In this document: positions 22,033 through 34,159 of the stretch, one piece after another
Layout of the letters: each line of letters opens with the position of its first letter
How positions within the stretch are numbered: position 1 is the first letter of the stretch
From: Gaeumannomyces sp. JS-464
Taxonomy: Eukaryota; Ascomycota; Sordariomycetes; Magnaporthales; Magnaporthaceae
Direction: 5' to 3'
Assembly (NCBI GenBank): GCA_002197995.1
Contig: NGZR01000002.1
Coordinates: 4,774,001-4,838,000, forward strand
DNA length: 64,000 nucleotides
Notes under the pieces: model-generated
The model's database searches: none
What the model saw: the letters and a program-made list of their open reading frames with translations, nothing else
Told to the model about the DNA's origin: nothing
Program-made: the position numbers and the translations under genes

Positions 22033-23330
22033 ATGGACCCCCACGACCCGACAGCTTCGCAGGCCCAGCACACCCGCCAGCAAGGGGCGCCGGCCTACGA
22101 CTTGAGCAAAGGCGGCCACTACGGTATGTAAATCCTTCTTTTGTACCATGATTTTTTATTTTTTTTTCTGCTTCTTTTTTCCTTTTCGTTTAGAAATGCA
22201 TCATGTTTCGTCCAATTATTATCTCTTTCTTTCTCTCACTCACTCGATCTTGATCTCCCTGTTCATACCCACCACATGTCGACCAAGTATGCTGACTGAT
22301 AGCCATCTCGCGCGACCTTGTAGGCGCAAGCGCCGCGGTTCGTTACACCCCGTTGCACCGCGTGTTACTCGGATGCATGCTGTTTGCCGCGCTCCACACG
22401 CATGCCACACATACTAACCTAGCTTGATACAGCTGTCGCAACAAGGCTATGCACCCTCCGAACTCTACACGGGGCCATGGGCGAATGTTTGTGCCTCGTT
22501 CTTTTCTCTGCTCACCTCCTCATCGCCATGCATGCAACCAACACTGATGTTCTCCCCTCAAAAAGGTCCACCAAGGCCTCACGGGCCAGTACAAGGACAT
22601 CCTCACAACGTACTGGCAGCAGACCATCAACCATCTTGAAAGTGACACCCACGATTACAAGCTGCACCAGCTCCCCCTTGCCCGGATAAAGAAGGTTATG
22701 AAGGCCGACCCAGAAGTTAAGATGATCTCGGCCGAAGCTCCCATCCTCTTCGCCAAGGGCTGTGATATTTTTATCACCGAGCTCACCATGCGTGCCTGGA
22801 TCCACGCCGAGGAGAACAAGCGCCGCACCCTGCAGCGCTCCGACATCGCCTCTGCCCTGGCAAAGTCCGACATGTTCGACTTCCTCATCGACATCGTCCC
22901 GCGCGAGGAGGCCGCCAACCACACCAAGCGCGCCGCGGGGCAGGCCGCAGCTGCCGCAACCGGCCAGCCGCAGATGCCCGGCCACGGTGTCTCGGCCCAG
23001 AACCACGCGCAGCACATGGGCGCTGCCGAGTACGGACTCCCCACCCACGCCATGGGCGAGGCCGACTACCGCCAGGCCCAGAACATGTACCCCGGCCAGG
23101 TTCCCGCCGGCGCCCCCGCCGCCTATGGCCAGCCGCAACAGTCCATGTACGAAGTCGACCCGACCATGTACCAAAACGCCTACGCCATGCAGCCACAACA
23201 GGTGAGCAAACCCTTAGCCGTCTTCCCCATGCGCGCCCCCTCTATCAGCTCCGCTCGGTTCCTGACCATGCGCCTCACCAACCCACGGTAGAGCGCTTGA
23301 TTACGACATCCCGTGCAGGCTAGTGCATGA
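22033..23330 (+). CDS. hap5: CCAAT-binding factor subunit Hap5 (NF-YC/HapE)
   Basis: Histone-fold subunit of the trimeric CCAAT-binding complex. The core is nearly invariant: [78 protein letters not shown]. The preceding [37 protein letters not shown] is the fungal segment that recruits HapX/Hap4-type partners. Exons are 22033-22123 ([20 protein letters not shown]), 22433-22486, 22566-23201 and 23319-23330. The last exon is only 12 bases (Ala-Ser-Ala-stop), supported by a GTGAGC donor and a CGTGCAG acceptor after a TTGATTAC branch-like site. Exon 1 ends in phase 1 but exon 2 needs phase 0, so a base may be wrong or the first exon boundary differs. The tail is Gln/Ala/Met-rich. Confidence 0.93.
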
Positions 23331-23758
23331 TGCGGCATTGCCGACTCGCGCGACACCGACAGAAGCCATGAGTGGTCCTCTCGTGGCGAAATGATTTTTC
23401 TGGGAGGATCTTGTGTGGTAGATATAGGGCCATAGGCTAGTACCTAGGTAGTGTCTTGGAAGGAAAGAGGGGCTATGGCGACGTCGTCAGTTTCTTGTGC
23501 AAAAGGTTGGTTTTTCGGCGTAACATGGCCTTGTTTGGGTTTCGAGTCCGAGCGCGGCCGTCTCGTTCGCTGCTTCGTGGATTACGATGAGGGATGGCAC
23601 ATGGGTATACTTGCGGGCAATGAATTCATGAGATAGTCTCTGGTATCTTATAAAATATTTCTCCCTCGGGCATAAGATTTCCCCCAATTCAACCTCTCCA
23701 TAGCCTGTTTCTATGGAGGCACCGAGCAGGTTTTGGCTCGGAGTGGTGCAACATTCAC
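23331..23758. other. Convergent 3' region between hap5 and sec15
   Basis: 428 bases between two stop codons. It includes a short TACCTAGGTA palindrome near 23440. No gene is seen. Confidence 0.5.
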
Positions 23759-26577
23759 TCAGCTGAATCCAAAGCGGGACGAGAACCCGGCCAGCGCAGG
23801 AGTTCCCCTTGGAGTGCTCTCGACCGTGTTGGAAAGTCTAGGCCAATGTTAGTATCGCAGCTTTTTTTGTTTCTTGTTTCTCAACCAAAACATGGGGTGA
23901 ATAGGGCAGGACTTACTTCTCTAGCAGGATCGGTCCGTTCATTGCATTGACGAGTGGATACTTCTTGTTCCGCACAGCGACCTCGAAGAACTCATCGCTG
24001 TTGCCCGACTTCATCAAGTCGACGGTCTGTTGGAGCTCGTCGAGCGTTTGCCTAAGCATGAAAGAATTCTCCAGGCTGTCTACAAACTCTGTGAGGTACC
24101 GCACATCGGTTTCCATGGCCTGAACGCCGTTGGGATTGATGCGCTTCACCTCGGGTGCCATGGGCAGGGACTTTAGAGTTGAAGGGTAGGTCAGCACCAA
24201 ACTTCTTTCCTCTTATGACTTGGCTAACAGACTTGACCCACCAGTATCTTGTCTACTGCGTGGCTGAGCGCATCAAAGTAGATAAGCTCCTTGATTTCTC
24301 GGGGAAGACCCAACAAGGTCGAGCTCATGATGTTGGACAGATACCGAGTGAGGGTCTGGATGAAGTTACTCGGCTCAAGTTGGGGAGTGGTAGCTGTCCT
24401 ATAACGGGGTCAGTAAGCATGCCCCTGACGAGCCCCCTCTTTTTTTCTCCGCGAGTCAACTTACCATTCGTACTCGGCGGTATCAACGAGGTCGTCAATC
24501 TTGGAATTGACAAGCTCAAAGATACGTTTCTCTGCCGTCTTCTTGTTGCTCCGGAACTGTTCGGTGGCACTGAGCGAGACCGGTCCGCCCGCAGAGGTCG
24601 AGGAACGCGCTCTGATCAACAGCTGCTCAAGCTCCTGGCAAGCGGTCTCGAAGTGCTCTAGATTGATCAAGATCTGCACAATCTGACCGAGGTACTGCGA
24701 ATTTAACCTCTCAACCAATGACTGGCAGACCTTCTCCGTGAGGAGGGAGTCCAGGGACTTTGGTTATCAGTTAGCGAGATTTGCACATCAAGCATAGACC
24801 ATCCCGTCATGGGCATACCACATACCTTTCTGAGTGTCTCGTCGATGATGTTGGGGTGTTGGAAGTGGTCATCAGAGAAAAAATAAAATTGGTTGAGGAA
24901 GTTTCGGATGTCTATGCAGCACAGCGGATACATCTGAGAGAACGGGAGGACGCAGGGGAAGCTGCAAAAGCGAGCGAAGACCATCAGCAACTGGCTTGAC
25001 TGTAACCTGTCATGGGATAGGGAAAATTCGACTACTTGCCTCATCTCCTCAGCGGGCTTCTCAGGAGTGAACCAGCTGACGTTGACAACCTTCTCGTATT
25101 CTTCCACATTGTTGATTGCCATGGGCATGTAGTCATCTGTGGAGACAATCTAGGGCCGGTCCTGATTAGCTGGGATGCGGCAATTCCGGGAGGAAACACG
25201 ACACTTACCTCCTGGAAGTCATCGCTAAAGCGGCGTTTAAGGAGTTCGGCGTAGTTATCGAACAGAGTCAAGAGGAAGTTGTCCAGCATCGAGACCGAGT
25301 ACCCCAAGCCCTCCATAGTCTGGATAAACAGCGAGATGCGGACTTTCATGTTGAGCAGCACCTCGGCATTTGCCACGTCCTTTAGCGCCTTTGTCGTGAC
25401 GGTCACCGCAGCTCGACACATCGAATCCCACAACTCGTCGACGTCGGCCGAGGTGCGTAGCTGCGGCGCTCGCTGCACCGTTGCCTTCTCTATGATGGCG
25501 AAGCCGGCGATGCCCTCAAGAAGGGCACTGAGGGTAGGTTCCTCCTCGGTCTCAAGATTAACGCGGCTCGGAAGCAGGAGGTCTTTTTGCTGTCTCCTTG
25601 TTGCCGCGTAGTCGGATCGGAACCTCTCGATTTGGGCCAGGGCGTCATGGATGTGGAGCGCCTCGAATAGGGGGGTGAAGTCGACTTGCAGCTCTTCATT
25701 GTCCAGCACGTCGAACTCCTCGGACTCGTCAAAGACCAGCTCGATGGCTGAATTCAGCTTGAAGCGGCTCAGGTAGGCGCTCTTCTCGATGCGCTCGCGA
25801 TGGCGCTCCGGCGCATCTCTGTGTGCCACATGGCGACCTCGCCGAGGTACGGTGACGTTTCCCTGATACGGAACAACCATGTGTTCAGGTCGGTCATGAC
25901 GGCATCCGATATTGACTTTTGCGATGCCGGGATTGACTTTTGTATCAGGTCGGCCAGCTTGTGCTGGGTTGCGTACTTGTTCTGAATGGTTGGGATGAGG
26001 CGCTCGTTCTGCAGGTCGTCGAGCGACTTCAGGGCGGCGTAGTACTTCTTCTTCCGGATAAGTTCGAGCGCATTGTTGACGGCGTGAAGGATCTTGAGAG
26101 ACTCCTTGAGCACCTCTGTGGCATCGGCAATGTTCTGGCGCACCGCCCTCGTGTTGACCAGGCCCTGCTTTTGCTCTGCCAGCTTCTCGGTGCTCGCCTG
26201 AATCGACTGGTTAAGCTCCAGGATTTCAGCAGTCAGCGCGACAGTGCCCTCGCGGACCTTCTCTAGCTGGTTGACGGAGCTCAGGAACTCCTCGTGCTTG
26301 GTCAGGCCGACAGTCTCGATGTCTGCCTCGCGTTCTTCGGCGTATTGCGAGAAGCTCTGAACGAGCGAGTTCATGCGCCCGCTCAGGGAGGCATCCTTGA
26401 GCACCGGAATAAGCTCGTCGAGAAAGTCGGAATCGGAAGAGGCGAGGATGATCTTGGCATTGCCTAGGTTAGCCGGCGCAAATAACGAGGGCAAGCGAGG
26501 GTGTCTGTCCGCCGCTGCAGTCGTACCTGGGGCACAGCCGAGCCGTAGTCGTCGTAGGTTTGCGGTTTGCGTGGCAT
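23759..26577 (-). CDS. sec15: Exocyst complex subunit Sec15 (one frame break)
   Basis: Sec15 is the exocyst subunit that binds the Rab GTPase Sec4 on secretory vesicles and tethers them to the plasma membrane. Eight exons on the minus strand: 26577-26527, 26452-25209, 25149-25040, 24961-24826, 24757-24465, 24398-24242, 24170-23917 and 23837-23759. Together they give 774 residues, from MPRKPQTYDDYGSAVPQ|IIL to RFGFS. Family blocks include LTKHEEFLSSVNQLEKVREG, LELNQSIQASTEKLAEQKQ and SSTLLGLPREIKELIYFDAL. Intron 1 uses an AAG acceptor. The intron between exons 3 and 4 is GC-AG. The last intron has a perfect TACTAAC branch site. One G is missing at about 25808-25811, where MRR must continue as ERHRERIEKSAYLSRFKL. 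Confidence 0.95.
24962..25039 (-). other. GC-AG intron in sec15
   Basis: The donor on the coding strand is AG|GCAAGT and the acceptor TTTTGCAG|C. Splicing there joins EEM to SFPCVLPFSQMYPLCCID in phase, a conserved Sec15 block. No GT donor nearby gives the right join. AG|GCAAGT is the consensus of the minor GC donor class. Confidence 0.8.
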
Positions 26578-28063
26578 CTTCGTTTCGTGGGCCTAGGCGT
26601 GGCGAAGAAGTGAGGTTTGCGAGCCAGGTCGTCACTGGGGAGAGATAGAGACTGGCTATCCACGTTGCGATTAGGTGCCTCGTATGTAAGGGCCTATTCG
26701 GTAGGGCGGGAGGCTTCGGCCCTTAGCTGGGGTCGGTCCGGTCGGGATACCGCGGCAGGGACCAGCTATCTCGGCGTGATGCGGCAGGTGAGGAGAGCTA
26801 GAGAGCAGACCGCCTGTGCTCGATGATGCAGGAACCCGATCTCAGGTTAGCATCAAAAAGAAACGACGGCAGCACCTAAATTCCAGTTAGGATCGAGTTA
26901 TAAACGTTGGGCCTCTCCAAGAACAATATGCACAAGCTGTCGCCATGTGTCACAAAAGTGGATGTTGCAGCCTGGGTCTCCCTGGTGGGTGGCGGGCTCA
27001 AGTGCCAGGACATCCATCTGCCTCGATTGGAACTGCAGAACCACAGGCCTGGCTGAGATGCACTGGGCACCAAATGCGGTTAGCCCAATTGAGCCGCATT
27101 CTGATCCACTCCTCCCCCCGCCCCCCGCCCCCCCCCCCCCAAGAAGCCCTCTATAATATTCCTTGGCAGCCGGGGAAACTGCCCGTGAACGAAATCCCGT
27201 CACGGGAAGGGTTTCGTGGGCGATTATTGAAGAGCGGGGTTTCGGTGTAATATATAATGTACATCGTCACATACTCGGTTGGCGGTGCCTGGTATATGAG
27301 CGTGTATCGGAGATTGTCCACCTCTCCAACAGTACCAGTAGTGCGCTGACTATGGAAGCTTCTTCAACCTTGGACTAGGCGCTTTGGTGTCTTTGGGATT
27401 CGGGGGGCGACGATGCAGTCTAGACCACTGCGCAGCGAGAGTCATGGCGTGGACAGCACGAAAGTGACGGCGGCAGCACGAGGTGTGCGAGGGGCGGACT
27501 CAATGAGACGGCGTGCGCGGCGTGCCGCCAAAGATGAGGACGGCGCATGCGCCGTCCGGTCTGGCCAGCTGCAATATAGAGATGTAAAGATACCTCTACC
27601 ACCGCTCGGGCATAGACTCCCGGGCAGCAACATGAGATCATTTTCAGCAACCAGCGGCGACGGGAGCGGCCACTTTTATCGCTTTGCATCGAGTCGTGCC
27701 ACTATCCAGTACTTAGTATCTACAGTGGAGACACCTGCCTCCCCAATGGAAAGTGGGGGCTTCTATCTTTTATCAGCAATCCACCTGCCCGTCCAGTGCT
27801 GCGTCCATCGGATTGATGTGGATCACATGCCCGCGACCGCCACCCACCCACCCACCTACACCCACCTAGGTATCCCAGGGGTGCCCCAGACTCTCCTGGC
27901 ACATCGCTGCGACCTTCCCCAACATCCTCCCGACTTCTTATCTTTGTTGGTGAGCATTGTTCGAGACTTTTAGTGAAGGCAAATCCAGTGCGCTTTGCCG
28001 GCAACCCAAAACAAACGTTCCTCAGACTCCGACCAGCTCGAATCATTTCAGACTTCAGCAGCC
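26578..28063. other. Divergent intergenic region between sec15 and the pepP gene
   Basis: 1.49 kb with both promoters. It holds a C-rich tract at 27114-27140 (separate entry). A 186-codon frame at 27413-27973 looks random (it is Arg- and His-rich, and no domain is seen). Confidence 0.5.
27114..27140 (+). repeat. Poly-C tract
   Basis: Runs of C6, C6 and C13, each separated by a single G. It is a homopolymer-rich site in the sec15/pepP intergenic region. Confidence 0.9.
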
Positions 28064-29897
28064 ATGGATCATGACCTGGTCTTTGTGAACGAGTTCGACG
28101 CCCTGTAAGAAATGCTCACAAACGCTGCTGGGCTGGCTGGCCTCTGCTTACCGTCGTTCTTGACTGTCAGGGCGATCGAGGTGAAGGGTTCAAAATGCGC
28201 TCCCGTGCTCTGCGCTGATGAGAAATATCCTGGTAGGAGCTCCCCTCTCACCCGAGTCTCCCATGGGCCGTTGCGTCTGGTCGGTGCTGACATACCTTTT
28301 TCTTCGACCCCTAGCCAAGATGCATGCGAGGAAGGTAGCCAAGGAGCTGAATGTCCAAAGTGGCCTCCTCTACCTCCCCGGCCTGCCCACCCAGCTCTAT
28401 GAAGACTCAGACATGGGTCGGCGTTTCGTCAACGCCGTTATTTCTTTTACTTGACGGGCTCAACCGTGCCGGACGCAGCTGTGACCTATGACATCGCCAC
28501 GGACAATCTGATTCTCTGGGTCCCCTATCGAGAACCTAGGCAGGAGCTTTACTACGGCAAGGTCCCCAGCAAAGAGGAATGTCTCGCCAAGTCCGACCTC
28601 GACGACTGCCGCTATGTTGCTTCGATAGAACGCTTTATTTCCAAGCATCTCGGCAACACGGGCGCCGTGTTGTATCTTCTGCACGAAACGCAGACTCCGC
28701 ATCTCGAACACCATCGCGGCAGGATCACGCTCAACACACAAGCGCTGCTCCCTGCCATGGACAGGGCACGGGTCGTAAAGACACCTTACGAGGTCAGACA
28801 GATCCGCAAAGCTAGTGCCGTCTCCTCAGCCGCCCACAAGCTGGTCCTCTCTCGCCTGAAGAACTTCAGGAGCGAGGCGGATGTCGAAGCCACTTACCTT
28901 GCGAGCTGCATATCCAACGGCTCCAAGCAACAAGCATATGCCGTTATTGCCGGATCTGGGCCTAATGCGGCCACCCTGCACTACGACGCCAACAACGAGT
29001 CTCTCGAAGGCCGCCAGGTAATTGTGTTTGATGCTGGCGCCGAATGGAACTGTTACGCCAGCGACATCACGCGCACCCTGCCTATCGGCGGCTCCTTCAC
29101 GCCCGAGGCCTCTCAAATATACGCCATCGTCGATGCTATGCAGCGCACAGCGATCCAAAAGGTTAAGCCGGGTGTCCCGTACAGAGAGCTTCACCTGACA
29201 GCTCAAATGGCCGCAGTGACTGGCTTGCTGCGGCTCGGAATCTTGAGCGGTGGTAGCGCGGGCGAGATTTTCGCGTCAGGGGTCGTCTCCGCATTGTTCC
29301 CGCACGGCTTAGGCCACCACGTCGGACTAGAGGTCCATGACGTCCTGTCCGACCGGCTAATGGGCCACGGGCCTAGTTCCCTGCGCAAGATCGGCAAGAG
29401 GGCTCTCATTCCCTGCGATTTTTGCGCTGCCATGATCCGGAACGGGTCCGGCGGCAAGAACACGTGGGACGAGGCCGGGAGGCTTGCCGAGAACATGATC
29501 GTTACTATCGAGCCTGGAATGTATGCAAAACGAAGCTTCCCTGAGCTATCTGGCTTGATTATAAAACTAACAGCTCGTTACGCATCAGTTACTTCAACCG
29601 CGAATACATCAAGGCCTTCGCCGAGGACGAGCCAGCGCGCGCAAAGTTCATCAACTTCGATGTGCTGAAGAGATACGTATGTCGTCCCCATACTCTAGAC
29701 TCTATCAGAGCCTGGCGCGAAACTCCCCGCGGCTACCACCACCTTCTAGGACTGGCAGCGTTAACCAAACCATATAACAGTGGGCGGTCGGGGGCGTGCG
29801 CATAGAAGACGTGATTCTTGTCAAGAGCGATGGCTACGAGATCATATCTAGTGCGCCCAAGGGTGAAGAGGCCCTGCGTATCATCAACAGTCAGTGA
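28064..29897 (+). CDS. pepP: Xaa-Pro aminopeptidase pepP/prolidase type (M24B), one frame break
   Basis: Second M24B peptidase of the window, of the shorter pepP group. Exons are 28064-28104, 28171-28232, 28315-29520, 29589-29676 and 29781-29897. They give 504 residues if one base is restored at about 28414-28420, where YEDSDMG must continue as [15 protein letters not shown]. The five metal ligands are in place: [20 protein letters not shown] (two Asp), [15 protein letters not shown] (His), TIEPGIYFNREYI (first Glu, rebuilt across the intron after 29520) and [16 protein letters not shown] (second Glu). The N-terminus [20 protein letters not shown] has no targeting signal, so a cytosolic enzyme is expected. 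It differs from the aminopeptidase P at 7.8-10.1 kb in length and subfamily, so the two are not a recent duplication. Confidence 0.94.
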
Positions 29898-30696
29898 CGA
29901 TGGACTTGTCAGGTTCATCGGACGGATTCTATACGTGTGCAATTTTGATTTAGGACCTATCAGTACTGGCGGATGCCGATCTAGCTGTCCAAGATTTCCC
30001 CTGTTGTTTTTTGTTTGGATCATCTTGTCTATTTACTCAAGTATGGAACGTAGTGCCAACTGTAACTATGCGTAACTATTCCAATTGACTAAGGACGAGC
30101 CCTAAGCTTGGCACAAGTGTGACAAACAGCCCGACTTGGCCGCCAAGCTCGCGGAGGGACAGGATCGAAGAGGTAGGCGTCGCAGGGCGTCTTGAGCATC
30201 GCGGTCACGGCAGCAACAAGCCGTTATTGCGTGGGGAAACGTGTGATGCATGTAATTTTGTTCTAACGCTTGTCCTTAGTTTTTCCTGTCTATCCCTCCC
30301 ACTCTTTATGCCCGCACTCCAGTCCGACACGTCAAATCCCGATCCCGTGCCTGCATGCATGGAAATGAGAGAAAAGAAGAAGAAGAGGAGAAGAAGAATG
30401 GTGGGCAAGAAAAGGGAAAAGAGACGGAGGGAACCAAGTGGCTGGGTTCAAGGGGTTGCGCCGTCAGGTGAATCGTCGGCAGTTGGTTGGGGTTCTGCGC
30501 GACTGTCCGTAAAAAAAGGGGTATCTCGATTGCCAGAAATGAAGTTGGAAAATAAAGATGTGAATATGTAGAAGTGAATGGTGAATTCCGTCAAGCAGAC
30601 AGAGTGTTAAAAGGCTGGACAGTGACCGGGAGGGAGGCGACTCGAGGCAATGGTGAGAGCAAAGTAGCGCCAGTCCAGTACGTAACGTTCAAAGCT
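29898..30696. other. Convergent 3' region with a purine-rich tract
   Basis: 799 bases between the pepP and regulator stop codons. A plus-strand purine tract with GAA/AGA repeats occupies about 30361-30432. The 150-codon frame over it (30119-30571) is Lys/Arg low complexity and not a gene I can support. Confidence 0.5.
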
Positions 30697-33600
30697 TTAG
30701 AGTCGTCTATATTGCTGCGCAAGAAAGTCGAAGTTGCTCGGATCCGCCAGTAGGATGTCCTCCATGTCGTCCTGGTGGGCGTGCTGGCGGTGCGAGTGCT
30801 GGCCGGGCCCCATGTGCGGGCCGCCCATGCCGTACATCTGCGCGGCGATGTCGTCCAGGCCCGGGGGCAGCGGCGCCGGCTGCACCAGATACTGCGGGAT
30901 CGACCCCATCAGCTGGCCCTCGATCTCGTAGAAGCCCATTCCGTCCGCCTGCGCCTGCCCCGCGACGTTGCCGCCGTCGTGCACCGACGCGTCTCGATGG
31001 TCCATCACTGGCCGCGCGGGATACGCGAACGGGTCGCTCGACGGGAACATCATGGCGTCAAGCTTGTATATCTGGTTGCTGTTGCCGACCTGGCGCTGAT
31101 GGTGTTGGTGCTGGTGCTGGCGCTGGTGCTGCTGCGGTAATTGCCGGAAGCCGCCCTGGCCAAGGGGCCTTCTGAACCCGGCCGCGCCCGGGTCTGGGCT
31201 CTGGCTGCTCGCCATCAGGACGTCGAGGGGCACGGGGTCCCCGAAGCTCGACATGAAGCCATGCACCGGCCCGCCGCCCCTGGCGTGCTGGGCGGCGGCG
31301 TCGAGCGGCATGCGGTGCTGCGCCTCGGACATGGCCGCGCGCGCGCTCCCCTGCGAGCGTCCGCTGTGCGTCCGCACAACGCTCTCGGACCGCTTCTTGT
31401 CCGCGCCGCCGGTGGACTGCTGCTCCTTCGCTGACGATGGCGAGGGTGATGAGACTCCGCCAGGGGCCGCGCGCTTCTTGGTCGCCACCACGTGCGCCCG
31501 TGCCTGGTCCCCGGGATTGCGCAGCCGGTCTGGGAGTTGCTCAAACAGAGCCTGGAGGTGCATTAATGTCAGCTGCAGCCCAAGACGACAGATACGTACA
31601 GTGGACCCTTACGTTTAGCGCCTCTGTGACCCGGTCGCAAGGCTTCTGTTCGATAGGCTTGCGACCAGCTCTCTGCCGGCATGCGCGTCGGCAAGAATCT
31701 CGGCGGTCCCTGGCTTATCGGGGTTCTCCAGAGCGTAGAATAAGAGCGACAATATGGCGAAAAACTGCGTGTACAATATCACCCAGTAAGGCCCGATAAG
31801 GACACCCTGCCTTTTGATTTCGATCCCAATGTGAACTAAGTTGCGCGAGACGCTGATGCAGGCCGCCGCACACGCGTAGTACCGCTCATCGACGTGTTTC
31901 CCTGCCGATAGCCGGGGAGACGCATAATGGAGAAACGGACGATAGAGCATCATTTGGACGTGGGCATATGAAAAGCGGAGGAGCGAGCGAACTCTGGAAG
32001 TCGGAGGGCCCAAAGTCAGCCAATGTTTTCAGCCCAACAGAAACACTACCAGTACGACACTTACCTGATGACCTCGATCGGCCCTTCAGGGCTGGGGCGC
32101 CACGCGATGGGCAGCTGCTCGTACCACTGCTGCAGTTCCACTTCGATGGCCTTGATGGTCGAGTATCTTATCGTAAAGGAGGTGGCTTGGTCGTCCTTGC
32201 CGGCACGCTCCTCGATGGCTCTGAGCGGGTAGACTTCCTGAACTACCTTGTCGAGCAGGTCCATCAGGCGGACGTGCGCATTGGTTGCCTGGAAGAATGA
32301 CGGCGTGCCGGGCGGCGGCGGGATTATGGCGTCCTTGGTGATGAACTCGTCGTCGACCTCGGTCGGTAGGGGCTGGTCGATATCTGAGACTTTTAACAAC
32401 ACGGGGAAGCCCAGTAAGGCTGACACATATACATCCATCTGCCGTATAGCATAAAAGACGCGGCGCCTCATCTCATCTTCGAGGGGTGTAAGCTGGGCAT
32501 GCGGCAGGTGGCGGTGGAGGCCCATCCTGACAGCAGACCTCAAGGCAATGCCTAGCAAGGCATAGCAACCGCTGAGGTTGGATGTCGCTTGGAGGTATAG
32601 TATCATGAAATAGAGTGCCTGCAACGACACCAGGTCATGGCAATCGGTGATGTCCTGGAGGAGAAGCCGGGCCAATGTGTAGAACTTGAGGCTGTAGTAG
32701 GGTTGGGGTTAGTCTCATGCGTCTGGGTACTTGCATATGCGCAGCCGAAATATCTGAGAGGGGAGGGCGAAAGCCATAATAAGAGGAAACACGTACCCCT
32801 TTTCAGTTGCCCCCTTGTAATGCACCTGGCTGGCTGGGTCGTTCTCATCGTCGGTAGGAAAGAAGACAGAGCCGAGGGCCAACGCTGAATACAGCAGCGC
32901 AAGGTCTCTGTGATCCTCGAGGCCCAGGCTTTCGGTGCTTTTTCTGTCATATAACCTTTCAAAGGACTCGTAAAATGTAGGGAGGTGTACTATCCGCAGC
33001 AAACAGGTCGCGCAGTTGAGCGAGAAGTAGCAGAGGCTGCGGGAAACCTCCTTGGGCGGCAGGTCGTAGATGGCGGGCCCCGAGCCCTCGCCGGGATCAA
33101 ACGGGGAGCTCGCCGAGGACTGGGGCGAGTCGAAAGTGAACGGCTGCTTGGGTCTCCTGGGAAGAAAGGGCGTCTTTGCGTCATTGTGGAGGCCCATGTG
33201 CGCCTTCAAGCGGCGCATAAACACGGCCCCAGAGGACGTGCCGTGAAAGTCGGATTCCCCGTCTATCAGCTCCAGGTGCCCAATGCTCTCGATCATGGAC
33301 ATGAGCTGGTCGTCCTGGCTCTTCCCGGTATTGCCCGTCTCGCCAATTTTCATTCTCGCGGCCTGAGCCCTGGTGCGGGTGGCGAACTCGAGCTGGACAC
33401 TCCTGTCGAGGTTCGGATCGGCCAGGTCCACGTCGGGAATGAACTTGCGCAGCAGCGCCTCAGCCCTCTGCAGACGCTGTTCGAGAGCATCCACGTACTG
33501 CGGGCCGGGGTTTCGTCGTCTGTTGGATGGCTTGTCGTAGGTGCACTCTATGACTGGTGTTAGCGGGGAGACATGGCCGTGCAGGGTGGGCTTCAGATCA

Positions 33601-34159
33601 AGGCGCACCATAAGAATAGACGGAGCAGTGTGTGCAGGGTGATCTCCCGTCACATTTTATTTTTTTACGCCGACACCAAATTCGGAAAACATGTTAGCCT
33701 TGATGTTCGGGTGATGAGAGGTGAGTGCGCCGCGCGGACAAGACCTGGACAGTTTCCTAGGCGCGGCGCACCTCAAGACCGACTGCCCCTCCCAGAGCAC
33801 ACACATACCTCGTCGCACGCGCGCGTCACCCTCCTCCTCTTCTGGACTGGCACGGATGGTGCCGGGTCTGAACCGCCCGTTGGCCCGCCGGGGCCGTCGG
33901 CCTTCAGATCGGCTTCGTCTGACGACTTGACGCTTGCGGGCCCCGACTCGACCTCCTGCGAATCGCGCTGCCAGGACTGTGGGCCGGATTCGTCTCCGGA
34001 CACGTCCTGTGGCGAGGCGGCATGTGTGAGCTCGTTGGCGGCGGTAGCCCCCATGCTGGCGGAAGAGCGTCGCGAGGACATGGAGGGCGGCCGTGCTCCT
34101 GAGGGCGACTTGGCCCCGCCCGGAGCTTCGACGGCCGCGTCCATGAGGCGTGACGGCAC
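30697..34159 (-). CDS. Zn(II)2Cys6 fungal transcription factor
   Basis: Sequence-specific nuclear regulator with an N-terminal zinc cluster and a central fungal_trans domain. Exons on the minus strand: 34159-33809, 33675-33609, 33547-32797, 32691-32065, 31993-31613 and 31551-30697, about 1010 residues. The zinc cluster is split over three exons and reads CDE|CRRKKIKCDGRSPCTHCS...EC with spacing C2C6C5C2C6C, followed by the linker NRRRNPGPQYVDALEQRLQR. The fungal_trans part includes LEDEMRRRVFYAIRQMDVYV and ALLGFPVLLKVSDIDQPLP. The C-terminus is Gln/His-rich and ends in PSNFDFLAQQYRRL. Two oddities: the acceptor before exon 2 is GG instead of AG, and one base is missing at about 31641-31645 (SLSN then KPCDRVTEALN). 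Regulated genes are unknown, and I cannot name the orthologue. Confidence 0.88.

Noticed and set aside
7814..29897. The two Xaa-Pro peptidase genes as a tandem duplication
   Set aside because: They belong to different M24B subgroups, differ in length and intron positions, and lie 18 kb apart on opposite strands.
30119..30571. 150-codon Lys/Arg-rich frame in the pepP/regulator 3' region
   Set aside because: Produced by the purine tract; low complexity and no homologue recalled.
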